Source of the DNA: Allodiplogaster sudhausi
Taxonomy: Eukaryota > Nematoda > Chromadorea > Rhabditida > Diplogasteridae
Length of the DNA: 64,000 nucleotides
Reading direction: 5' to 3'
Assembly (NCBI GenBank): GCA_945643635.1
Contig: CALZFC010000021.1
Location: forward strand, 725,501 to 789,500
Shown here: one piece after another, positions 1 through 10,878 of the stretch
Position numbering within the stretch: position 1 is the stretch's first letter
Layout of the letters: the number at the start of each line of letters is the position of its first letter
Position numbers and translations under genes: made by a program
Notes under the pieces: model-generated
Database searches by the model: none
Seen by the model: the letters and a program-made list of their open reading frames with translations, nothing else
What the model was told of the DNA's origin: nothing

Positions 1-264
1 GCCGTAGGTACTTGCTAAACCAAACACTTTCCTGATAACGTTTCGCGATTTCTCAATGTCAGCCACTACTGCATTTCAAAGGATTCAATGCGTCGAACTA
101 ATTGAACATCGCCATTCAGAAAGTCCGGAAGAGTAGGAAACTGAATGTAAAAAGCGGCGTTCCGAATCAGAAGTGCAAAGTATCTTATCTACGCACTGCT
201 TTTCTCTTCTTCGATATCTCGCATCTCTCCCTTATTTCTTTCTCAATATCTTTCTCTCTCAATA

Positions 265-301
<37 letters not shown>

Positions 302-2061
302 GCCTCCTTCTCTCTCTTTCGCCGTCTCTCCATGCCCATCCGATTCTATTGTGGCTGCTGCGCCCGATAGACAACTGCTGGCGTTCTCGTTCGCTGTTCC
401 AGTTGCTCGGCCCACACAATGCAAAAGTGCACGATCGGTGCAGAACTTTTCTACTCTCATTTCCTCGCCTTCATACTGCATGGATATTAAAAGAACAGTT
501 TGCAAGCGCACTTTTCAGGCTCCTTGTAATACCTCGTCTATTGTGGTTTCAGTCTCGTTTCATGCCACTATCTCTTCTTCCACGCTTCAGACTATTTTTG
601 TAGCTCTAAAAAGGGAGCTTCTGCACGCCTACCTTATTAATCATGGACATATACTACATACATACATGCATAGCTGTGCTTACAAATCAACTGCGCCGTT
701 CAATCATGTATGTACGTACATATGTAGCTTTTAAGCTTTTCCTATCGGACATTAACAGTGCTTTCCATGTAACCTTAAAGCTAAAGATTGTACTCGTCAA
801 AGATGCAAAATGTATGCTCGCCTGTTCATACGCTCCCGATTATGAGCAATAAGCTAGGTACGTGTCATATTGACAGACTGTTATTTCCAATATAAATTTG
901 GCCAAAAATATTTTTAAAATTATTATCAATACATATTTACCTGGCTTTCTATATTTGATTCGAGTATACTTTCCATTGAAATTTCGCAGACTTGCAGTGT
1001 CGCTATTCAATTTTTATTTATTTTATTGTTCCATAGGTTAAATTAATAGGATTGTATATGCGATTAGTCTGGCGGAAGTAACCATTGCATTTACTCTGGA
1101 TTTTCTGGTATTCTGCAAATTCAAGTGTTCAGCTGCGTTAACAAAGACAATAACTGAAAAGAAGACACTTTGATGTGATCTTACACGTTCTTTTCGCATC
1201 CGTATATTCATCACATGCGGAGTCAGACGCGGAACGGCGATACGAGTAGTAGATGATTGAGGCTACAACTATTCTTCTCACCCGATCTATTAATCTGATG
1301 CTACAGCTTCCACTCCGGCCTTCAAACCCTTTTGCGTGTTATTGAACTGAACTTTTTCTTGCTGTTCAATTATTCATCTACCTCAGAAGAACACCAAGTT
1401 TTCTACATATGTATGTTCTAATACAATTTACTCATGTGGCAGAAAAAGCAGATTACTCCTCAATTCGCCCTGCCTTGCTCTCCTAAGACACTCCTCCAAG
1501 TCGCTCCCATAGGGAGGGCATGACAAGTCGTCGTCTTGAAGACGGTGACCATTTTTCCATGGCCGACTCCTACGCTCCCTCTCTCTCTCTCTCCCCCCTC
1601 TCTCTCCCTCTCTTGCTGTCTCCATATTCTCCCCTCAATTTGGTGTCGGGTTGGAGTGCACTCTTTGTAATGGAGCTCTCTTTCTCCCTCTCTTTCTCGC
1701 TCTCTTACTCTCCTTTTCCTGTTCCTTATATAGCTTTTCACGCGATTAATGCCGAGCGGATGCGCATCTTTTGATGGCGGTCAATCCGCGTAGTCTGCAC
1801 CGCCATTTTTTTTTGATTGTAGTTATCTCTTTTTTTCGTACTTCATCTCTATTCATATTCTCTTCCTTCACCTCTCTCTTTCTGGCTCCGCCGTCCTTTC
1901 TCTTTTTTTGAGGCAGATTTCGGAAGATTGCCTCGGGCGCCGTTAGAAGGTTCGCAAGATGACGAACGCTTCGGCAGCGTCCTCCTCCACGACTACTACG
2001 CTCATGCTCGAGGCTGCACATTTCGAAGACGAGCCAGAATGCGCGGTTAGCGTAGTGAGAG

Positions 2062-2105
<44 letters not shown>

Positions 2106-2167
2106 CAGAGAGAGACAGAGAGAGACAGAGACAGAGACAGAGACAGAGAGAGAGAGGAAGAGAGGGA

Positions 2168-2222
<55 letters not shown>

Positions 2223-3464
2223 GAGGACAATGAAAGAAGGTGGGAATGAGACATATGGGAATGGAAAATATTGTTCCTACAATATTAGCCTTAAAAAGCA
2301 TATGATTACAATGGACAATCCATATATCTGTATTATTTATCTAATAGTTTGCCAACTATCCTCAGGCAAGTCACAATATATTTATCATTTCATCTTGCTG
2401 TTTTTATTATCGAGAAGCGCTGTTAGTTGATTCTATTTCACAACCTTCAAAAATGTTATTTGTCATTATTGATATTTGGCAAGCTTGTGCCTTCCGAATA
2501 TCTAATGCAGTTTTTTCCTCGGAATCATGCTGTTGGCCTCGTCTTTAATCGTCCTCTCTCGCTCTCTTTGCCTGTGTCACTCATTTATCACGCCCGTTTG
2601 GCTGGCCCCAACCTATAATGAGTCAGTCAGTCAAACCGAGCTCTCCGCCACATCTGATCCATCCATCATTCGTACTAAGAGCGTGGTCCTCTCTCGCATA
2701 AAGAGAAGGACAGAAATGATACTCGTCAAAAGTGACGTTTAGTCAAGTTCTTTCTGTCCCTTTCATCGAATCGCATGTTGTGCATAGATTGCTTCATCAT
2801 CCAGCACATCTTGGCCGCAGCCATTTCTTGATGGCCAATTTCACTCTGTCGATTGTTGCCACTGCGGCAAACAAGGATGAAACGAAGGGAAGTAATGAAA
2901 GAGGAGTTCATCTTACACACTCGAGACAGACAAAGCGAGAAGCAGAGATTACCATAAGGGAATACCATGAAGAGCGAACCAGGACATTGGGGCCTGTAGA
3001 CAAGTCTTTTAACGGTATAATCACATGACGCCAAAATAGATACATACGCACTGCAGTTTTCGTATAATTTCGAGGAGTTTACCTTCATGTCTCCACCTTA
3101 ATTGGAACCGTTAGAAAGATCCTCTGCACAAGGCATTCATAATGGCGGCAATTTGTAAACGAGCTGTAAATAGCTTTATTCTAACCTAAACATCTAACGG
3201 GATAAAACACTCTCTTTTTGCCAAACAACTATGAGGAATATAAAAGATAAAAAGTTTCATGCATTCATATTTTAGGATCAAATTGTTTGCGACAAGACAA
3301 TTTCACTTGTCCTGTCATTATGTCAGATAAATATTTTCCCACTTGAACGAAGTAGATGTGCCGAGATCACAAAATACAAAAAAAAACATATTAAAATGGT
3401 AATTGGCAATCGAATATTATTGTTAGAAGATAATTGGAAAAAAATATTTCTGTATCTATTATAG
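1..3464. other. Intergenic / 5' region rich in CT and GA microsatellites
   Basis: No convincing exon with splice sites and family similarity is visible here. The open frames seen are produced by (CT)n and (GA)n tracts, which translate as Leu-Ser or Arg-Glu runs. CT tracts lie near 266-298 and 1576-1640, and a long GA tract near 2066-2219. One candidate upstream exon of the neighbouring GPCR is 2831-2905. It starts MANFTLS, has an N-glycosylation sequon, and ends before a GTTCAT donor in the right phase to join position 3465. This is only a guess. Confidence 0.6.
2066..2219. repeat. (GA)n microsatellite with interspersed GACA units
   Basis: About 150 bases of almost uninterrupted purine (GA, with GACAGA variants) on the plus strand, the longest GA tract in the window. 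It lies about 1.2 kb upstream of the first recognised GPCR exon. Such tracts can bind GAGA-type factors or form triplex DNA, but nothing here shows a function. Confidence 0.95.
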
Positions 3465-6400
3465 GTGTTCTACGAGTTGATGCCTGACCCAGCCACTTCC
3501 TGGTACGCGATCATCCCCTTCGCCGTTGTCTATATCACTATCTTCGTTCTTGGCATCGCCGGCAACTCGGCCGTCATTTATGTCACACTCAAACATCGCA
3601 CTCTGCAGGTTATGCGGATTGCCATCTATTTAATTAAGAAAAACAATGATTCGGAGGGACATTTCGACGTGTACGTTTCATTGCAGACCGTCCAGAACAT
3701 GTTCATTCTGAATCTGGCAGCGAGCGATCTCATCGTGTGTCTGCTGTCGCTGCCGATCACGCCGGTCACGAACATCTTCAAGAACTGGTTCTTCGGCCCG
3801 CTGCTCTGCCGCCTCATTCCATGGGTGCAGGGTGAGAACCTCGTCGAGTCGTAGACGCACAATTAATGCAACAAGTGGAGGACTGGTCTTTGATAAAGGC
3901 CAATCAGTATTGTCTCTTATCGTAAACCTCCTTCCATTCAGGCGTGAGCATCTTCATCTGCACGTTCAGTCTGGGCGCCATTGCGGTAGATCGATACATC
4001 CTTGTTGTGATGCCGCATTCACCGCCTCTACGACGACGAGGTATGTATACGGTGGCACCAATAATCGCTAGCTTTAAAGCTGAGAGCTAACCAATTTCAT
4101 AATTGATTTCTTCCATTCGCAGGTGCCTTGATTGTCACCGTGATCCTGTGGAGCCTCTCCGTCATCGTCACCCTTCCCTATGCCGTGTTCATGTACGTCG
4201 AGGACTACGAGGTAAAACTTTGCGTTTTCCGCCATTCCCTTGGCTTATTTTTTATTGTCATCCTTGCCGGGCATGAATCCAAGTTGACTTCACAATTATT
4301 CTAGTGATGATTTTTTTTCTTTCACATATATTATTGATAAAAATAATTGAGAAACCTTGATTTTACAGAAAGTGCCTAAAAAAAATATTACGTGACTTTA
4401 AACGTTCACGTATTGCTATGATAATGACAAAGTACTTCCGCCTTCTGTTTCTTCTTCTTCTTCTTCTTCTTTCGCTTTTTGCCGACTGGCAATTGATGGG
4501 CGCTGCTTTATTAGTTTGTGACGTATTAGACTTTGCCTGGCTTTTGCAGCTCCTCCCCCTTCAAGTCGAGTCGCCGAATTAGAGATCTTAGGTGTTAGCG
4601 GAAAGTCGATGCCACCACAAAGGAACGAACAGAACCAGAGCATAGTAGAGATACGGGAAGAAAGTTAGTAAGATAAGCCCTTTTACTTAAAATCGTAAGG
4701 GAATCAAGAGACGGCAGCTTTTCGTATGCAATAAATTGCTCATTGCCTCCAATGGGTAATGAGCCCGACCGATCTCCTTCTGTCTTTGCCGACACTAAAT
4801 TTGGATGGTTCCCATGATGTATTCAGGCAGAGGCACCATGAACATGTCGCCCGAAATTGGTCCGCGTAGTGTGCGACTGTATAATATCCCCTGGCCGTTC
4901 ATCTGCCACTACATCCCAAGCGTCTCATTTTTACCAGATGGAAGGGAATTAAGCTTCTCTCATAGCTTCTGATGCCTTATCGTGCCGTTCAGTTCCTCTT
5001 CTTTTTTTCTTTTCCTTTCTTCTTCGTCATCTTTTTCTGTCTGCTGCAAAAGCGAATACATGCCACGCAAATGCAGAATACCATAATTGCCTTTTCCCCG
5101 GCTCATTTTCTCCATTTTCCCTCTTTGTGAGCTCATCGGAACTCGCTGGCAACCTGGAAGTGGGCCTTGTTCGTCCAGAAAGTGCAAACGGGGGAAAAGA
5201 GACCATTCACTTAAACGTTCTCTCGAGGCCATCCTGCCGATGGAAAATATGACTAGAAGTACAGAATAGTGAGCGCAGAAATGAACAACATATATACATG
5301 TAATATAATAAGGCGACGATGCAGTGCCCTATCGTGAGAATTGCAACAGAACATATAAGACAGACCGGTTCATTTGTGGTAAATTAACATTTAAATTGCC
5401 ATCTTTCATTCTTTCTTGCAAGCCACGAGATTGCAGGGAATCTGCGGCTGCTTCTGCACGGAGAAGTGGCCGAATGCGTCGTCTCGCCGAGCCTACACAA
5501 TGGTCGTGATGTGCGCCCAGTTCGTCGTGCCCTTCGTGCTCATGGCCTTCTGCTATGCATCCATCTTTGCGCGCCTTCGCACTCGCGCCATGGTATCTTT
5601 CTTATTACTTGTATTTGTTTATATCTTTATAATATCTTTATCACAACAAGTAAGCATACAAAAGTTCTCTGTGCACTTGTCATTCTCCTCGCATGAAATA
5701 TTGGCAGACGTCTGCGCCTTTCTCGTGTCTTCCGCGTTTTGCCTGAACGTGCTCGTTTATTATTTAGTTGCACCGTGTACGCAAAGTTCCTCATTCTTCT
5801 ACTTTCTCTAAGTGCCATACAATATTCATCCCCTGGAACGTGCGCCCACGTCGCCGGAAAATATTCACCCATAATTCGTCAAGGCATTATACATCTTGAT
5901 TCCCGCCGATTGCAACGACCAAAAAATGCCTTGGCCAGCTTGATCCGGCCGTTGATTAGATGGCTGCAAGCAGCGAAGAGTCAGCTTCTTAACTGGCTTC
6001 CTTAGGACATGACGACCAGAATAACAACACCAATTACATGAGAGAGTCGGCATTCCTGCGCTCACTGAGCTGCCTTTTCGCGCAGAAGCTGCCTCATAGA
6101 GAAAGGGTTTCTAGAGAGTGGGAGAGTTATATCTAAGAGAGAGGTTTAAAAGAGAGAGAGAGGTAGATAGAGAGAGAGAGAGAGAACGTGTGCTCTTACT
6201 TGACCTATACGTCCCCATAGACTCCCTCGGCCATCCATGTAATTCTTCCATTTACCTCTTTTTCTCTCTCCAGACAACGAGGTCTTCGAAAGAGATAGCA
6301 CCAATGAAAGACTCCTAAGTCAAGTCTCCTTCTACTCCCACGGCAGAAGTATTCTCTCATCACTTCATCTTGCTTAACCCTCTCGCTCTCATTCTGTCTC

Positions 6401-8521
6401 TCTTTCTTTCTTTCTTTCTCTCTCTCTCTCTCTCTCTATCTTTCTTTAATCCCCGTCTCCCTTTAAGACGCACCGGAGCAATTTCCCTCTTTAGACCTCG
6501 TCGGTTGTTTCATGGCTTTGGAGTGGCAGCTGCGGTGATGGAGGGGGTTAGGGACGGAATAGCTTGAAAAGGGAAGTGAAGGCGACCGGAAAGGAACCTC
6601 GTGGACGGAAATTGGCACCCTGTCTAATGAGGTCTCAACATCCATGAAGCGTGCCAAGAAGAGTGTTATACACCTTTCAGGGCATTCTTGTTACGAGGGC
6701 TGTATATAAAAAAGGCAGGACAAAGCTTAGAGAATGTTCTGGTCAAATGAAATACATTTTGGCCTAATTAACACATGAATTTTCCTTAATTTAAAATAAA
6801 ACAAGCTTGCGAGTAAGGTAAATGAATTTCTGGCGATATGTAGAAGAAGAAAACACTGAAAAGGGGAAGTAGAGAAGGAAGAATTGTCGGCAGGTGCGTC
6901 TGAAGAAGCTGGACGCGCGGTCGCACGCACTGGAGAACTCTTCCTTCTACGCGCCGCACACCACGTGTATCCCCACTACGAGCCACGCCGTGGCCAACCA
7001 CTGCGACACCAGCAATGACAACGGAACCGGAGATGACAAGCAGAATGGAATCTCCGAGCAGGTCAATCTCTCTCTCTCTCTTTATTTATTTATTCATACA
7101 TCAAAAATGAATCTCTTTCCTTCCTTCTGTTTATCCCCATTCATCAAATATCAGAAAAGGTCATCTGAAAGGTCCAATCATGTGCTAGAAGTTTGCTCTT
7201 TATTTCTGCCTCTGAATTCTATAAATGTCCCATCAACTTCAGACGGCGTCTCTGCTCGACCGTCAAGAGCGTGGAAGGGCGAAGCTGCTCTCGCAGACTC
7301 GCCGCACTACTTCGATCCTGCTTTCGATGGTCGTGATCTTCGGGCTGACTTGGCTGCCTCACAACGTCGTCTCTCTCATCATTGAATACGACGACACGCG
7401 CACCTTCTTCCATCTCTGGGGAAGAGAGGATCTCGATCTCTCCTATCTCGTCAATCTCTTCACGCACAGGTCTCAGGGGACGAGCTCACTATCGTTTTTG
7501 CTTGTGTACAAAGATCTTTTTTCTTATTATAAAATTTGGATAGCTATTAATTTTTTTAAAGCATAACCTCACACATATCTCTCTGACTCTGTTTTGGATC
7601 CGTCTAAACTTTCTCTTCCAATTCAGCATCGCGATGACCAACAACATTTCAAATCCCGTGCTCTATGCCTGGCTCAATCCGACCTTCCGCCAACTCGTCA
7701 TCGAAACTTGCTTCGGACGACGACGCGCTGCACTAGCCGCACAAAAACGGTATACGATTTTGTTCACTTTAATCCATAGGCTACCATCGTTAGGACGCAT
7801 TTTACACTAGGATATGACAGGAATTTTGTATGCAAATAAGATGATCATTTACTAATCAGTTTTATGAATATTCACTTTTAGCGCGGCGCTTCTAGCTGCC
7901 GAGCGGCGTGAGCAGTCCCGGCGGAACCACTCACCGTCGCCGTTCTGCTCGCCACCGCCGCCACCGCAGTCTTTATCTGGAGCCGCCGCGTCGGGCGCTG
8001 GCGCCAATGGCAGCGTCAGCTTTATGCACACGCCTGTTCTACCAGCCACGGCATCTAAAGTGATTGCGAGCAAAGGCATGTCGATCAAGACTCCTATTTA
8101 CTTCATGAAAGTGACGATCGTGTTCATCTTGCAGTGCCTGAAGGATAACGCTTGAAAAGACAATGGCAAGAGTAAAGAAATCATTTTTTTAAGACTCCGA
8201 CACCGTCTGCGCCAACATTGCATACGAAGAGGGGTCGGATGGTGAGAAGAGCGGGCCACCAACAACACAAGAGGAGTCCGCTGCCTCTCTTCAGTCTGTG
8301 TCTTCCTTACGATTGTATAATGCGATTAAAAAGAACATAAGACACACTCAAATTATTTCAAGGTGGAAATAGCACTTTGTAGGACGGAGCAAGCATCATC
8401 GCCGTCGGAGTCTAAGCAGTCGATCGATGATGAGAACGAAGAGCTTGATGAGGTGGCGCGGCGCGATATCTCACATCTGCATATGCTCATCGACCTGTCA
8501 GATACTGACACTTTTGTCTGA
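3465..8521 (+). CDS. Neuropeptide F/Y-type G protein-coupled receptor (rhodopsin class)
   Basis: A seven-helix plasma-membrane receptor of the NPF/NPY group, expected to bind an amidated neuropeptide and signal through G proteins. Exons: 3465-3608, 3687-3831, 3942-4040, 4123-4211, 5437-5592, 6894-7061, 7243-7469, 7627-7749, 7882-8075, 8194-8299, 8383-8521; about 529 residues from the first recognised exon. Visible motifs are GIAGN in TM1 (about residue 25), NLAASD in TM2, DRY at 113-115 followed by MPHSPP, CGCFCTEKWPN in extracellular loop 2, FGLTWLPHN in TM6 and NPVLY at 352-356. The loop-2 and TM7 motifs match nematode NPR receptors. The first exon follows an AG acceptor, so the true start lies upstream (possibly 2831). 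The 8075 junction needs a GC donor; reading through it instead gives a stop at 8155. The spliced form ends DTFV, a class I PDZ-ligand pattern. Family call is firm; the tail is less sure. Confidence 0.88.
6121..6441. repeat. GA and CT microsatellites inside a GPCR intron
   Basis: Within the 1.3-kb intron between GPCR exons 5 and 6 there is a GA tract near 6152-6184 and a CT tract near 6401-6437. I see no exon in this intron. Confidence 0.85.
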
Positions 8522-9564
8522 CAAGCACCATTGCAGTCACTCATAACTAGTAATTTACACCTCAATTCTTGATTTATTTGCATGCAAATCTGATCCCAGC
8601 TTCGAAGGAAAGAAATATGTATGATTTTTTTTCAGAATATCATCTGGACTTATGAAACAAATTAAACGGGAGAGATTCTTTTTTAAAGAAAGGATACTTT
8701 TCACACTTATTTCCTCCCCGTTTCTTTCTCTCTCATACTTTGCTTGCCGGCTTACCGCTTACTAGCGTGAACGAGTCAATTCATTCTGGTATTGCTTACT
8801 ACGAGTTTTCTTTGCCATAGTAGTTGCCCTACCGTAGATAAAGTATACTGACAATATAAGAACTTATCTTTTCAAACTAAGCTAATTGTTTTTAGACGAC
8901 AAGCAATACTTAAGATCTTGAAAACTATGGAAACGCTTCGCATACATTTCCCTGTTTTCTTTGGGGCTCATGGTTAGCATTGTATGAGCAGCTATGAATT
9001 TTCAAGAGAATTTCATGTGTCGTTTTAACATGCTTCTTCGTACACCATCAGGAGAGTTTTGTTGTGATTCGGAATTGTCTACGTTCACATCAAATAAATA
9101 TTTATTTATTTTGTGCAATCTGTCAGGAATTCACTGCCGGTCTTCTTCATTCGAGATATGAGAAGAGACTGATAGGTTGTCACGCAAGAGAAGAGAGAAA
9201 GAATGGTGGGAAGATAGGGGGAGTTCTAGATTGGCCTATTGAATTTCCAGCTCCTTCAATACCAAATGAAAATGCTCATATGAGAAGTTATCTTTGGGTA
9301 GCCAATTTGATTTTAGAAATTCACAGTATTTTTCTTCTTCAGCTCACAATCATCACTTCGTTGCAATTAGCGCAGGAATTATCTGAATCAATCGCAATTA
9401 CCTCTGTTGCAGGAATACATCGTTGTCTCTTGTTCTGCTATTTGCCTTACTCTGTTTACAAAGTCGCGAATTCTACTTGGACGGTAGGGCTCTGGAAGGC
9501 ATCTACGTAAATAGAGTGGGTACTTAAGTCGAAGCAGATTACGACAACTCCACCGATATCAGTC
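8522..9564. other. Intergenic spacer
   Basis: AT-rich spacer between the GPCR and the small Cys-rich gene. A 148-codon open frame (9064-9510) has no signal peptide, no domain I recognise and no supporting splice context, so I leave it uncalled. Confidence 0.5.
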
Positions 9565-9890
9565 ATGTTCTCACTGATTCTGCTGTGCTCTTGCTTCGTC
9601 GGCAATGCTCTATCCGAGACCTGTCAAACGCCTGGAGGCATCGAAAGTAAGTTCTATGAAACATATAAAAAAGTATCTGTGATATTTTACATCTTAATAT
9701 AAGCACTTTTTTTATTTTTTTTATTTTTATTTTCTTGCGGGAAGAATTTCGTGCGTATTGCTCAGAGTGCCAAGGCGGTAAGTGTCCCGATGAAACTCTT
9801 CAGTCGTGCATCACTCAAGACAGCGACGGAATGAAGATCTGCTGTTTGAAGACTGAAATTGGTGCGGTCTTTCAAATAATAATGCATTAG
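9565..9890 (+). CDS. Small secreted cysteine-rich peptide
   Basis: Two exons, 9565-9646 and 9745-9890, joined by a GT-AG intron (donor GTAAGT), encode about 75 residues. The start MFSLILLCSCFVGNALS is a typical signal peptide. The mature part carries cysteines spaced C-x13-C-x2-C-x4-C-x7-C-x9-CC, so a disulfide-rich extracellular peptide is likely. I do not recognise the family. An internal GTAAGT in exon 2 (after CQGG) could be a donor, but the frame continues through a regular Cys pattern, so I read through it. The C-terminal residues after ICC are unsure because another donor-like site (GTGCGG) follows. Confidence 0.55.
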
Positions 9891-10878
9891 CTAATTACAA
9901 CTAAATGTCCGCTTTTATTTTTTCTGAGCAATCGTCTTGGTCCACAAAGAATCAGAAATCTATTGAATAATGATGCATGCTTCGCTGCCAAGTACTTTTG
10001 TATATTCAGTTTTCATTTTTTTTTCTTTTCTCAGTTATATCGTCAAATAGCGAAAAAAAAAATTCATGGCCAAATATCTTCGTTTGGTTTCGTTCTATTC
10101 TGTTGCAATTTTATTGAATACCTAAGCTTTAATTCTGTTACATCAGTTTCAAATATGGCGACGATAAAGAAATGCAAAGTGGCAGTTTAATGCAATAAAA
10201 CCTCTTTTCAATACTTAACAAAATTATGACATACATACATATAACTGAATTATGGACAGAAAAATTTACATCTCAATAACACAAGGAAATACATATTCTA
10301 ATATTCACTTCTGCATATCTTTCAACAAGGAAACACAATACGTTTATTAAACGGGTGGGTATTCCTCGTTCCTAACAATGCCGATGGACATGATATGCAC
10401 ATACATAAAATATACAATTTGCGATGAAAAGGTCGAATTTTATATAATGACAGCACACGGTCAGCTGCACATTCAATCAGCGGCCCGTTGCTCGGTGCTT
10501 CTTTATCTGCTGAAGAAGTAAATGAACCGAACGAAGCCAAACCGCTTGTGGGCAATACATTAAATGATTGAATTGAAGGGAGAAGTATGGATTAGACAAA
10601 GAAAGTGGAATGGAGAGAGCGAGGGAGCACAAGAGGAAGAGAGAAGGATAAAGCAATTGACAATCTCGCGTAGGCGGGGCCGCGCATGACTAGTTTGACA
10701 AGGATATGAACGAGATTGAAAGGGAGCCATAATGGCCTGTCGTCTTATATTTCTTCGCATTTGAAGAGCTAGCAGAAGGGATCAAGTCGATTCCATGCAG
10801 CTAACTATTTTGTATTGAACAATAGCTATTTTATTTAAAGCATTCATTCCAGTGAGATCAGGGTGAACTGCTCTGAGA
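9891..10878. other. Intergenic spacer
   Basis: AT-rich spacer with no credible exon. The ORFs in it are short and lack domain or splice support. Confidence 0.5.

Noticed and set aside
102..734. 210-codon ORF at the left edge
   Set aside because: Its length comes from a (CT)n tract read as Leu-Ser repeats. No signal, domain or splice context.
1943..2430. Several ORFs across the GA microsatellite
   Set aside because: Translations of (GA)n on either strand (Arg-Glu or Leu-Ser runs); no unique protein sequence.
4823..4972. Possible GPCR exon between exons 4 and 5
   Set aside because: The only open frame does not match any phase of the flanking exons, and exon 4 joins 5437 directly to give the family-typical YEGICGCFC.
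9064..9510. 148-codon ORF
   Set aside because: No start context, domain or conserved pattern; composition resembles the AT-rich spacer.
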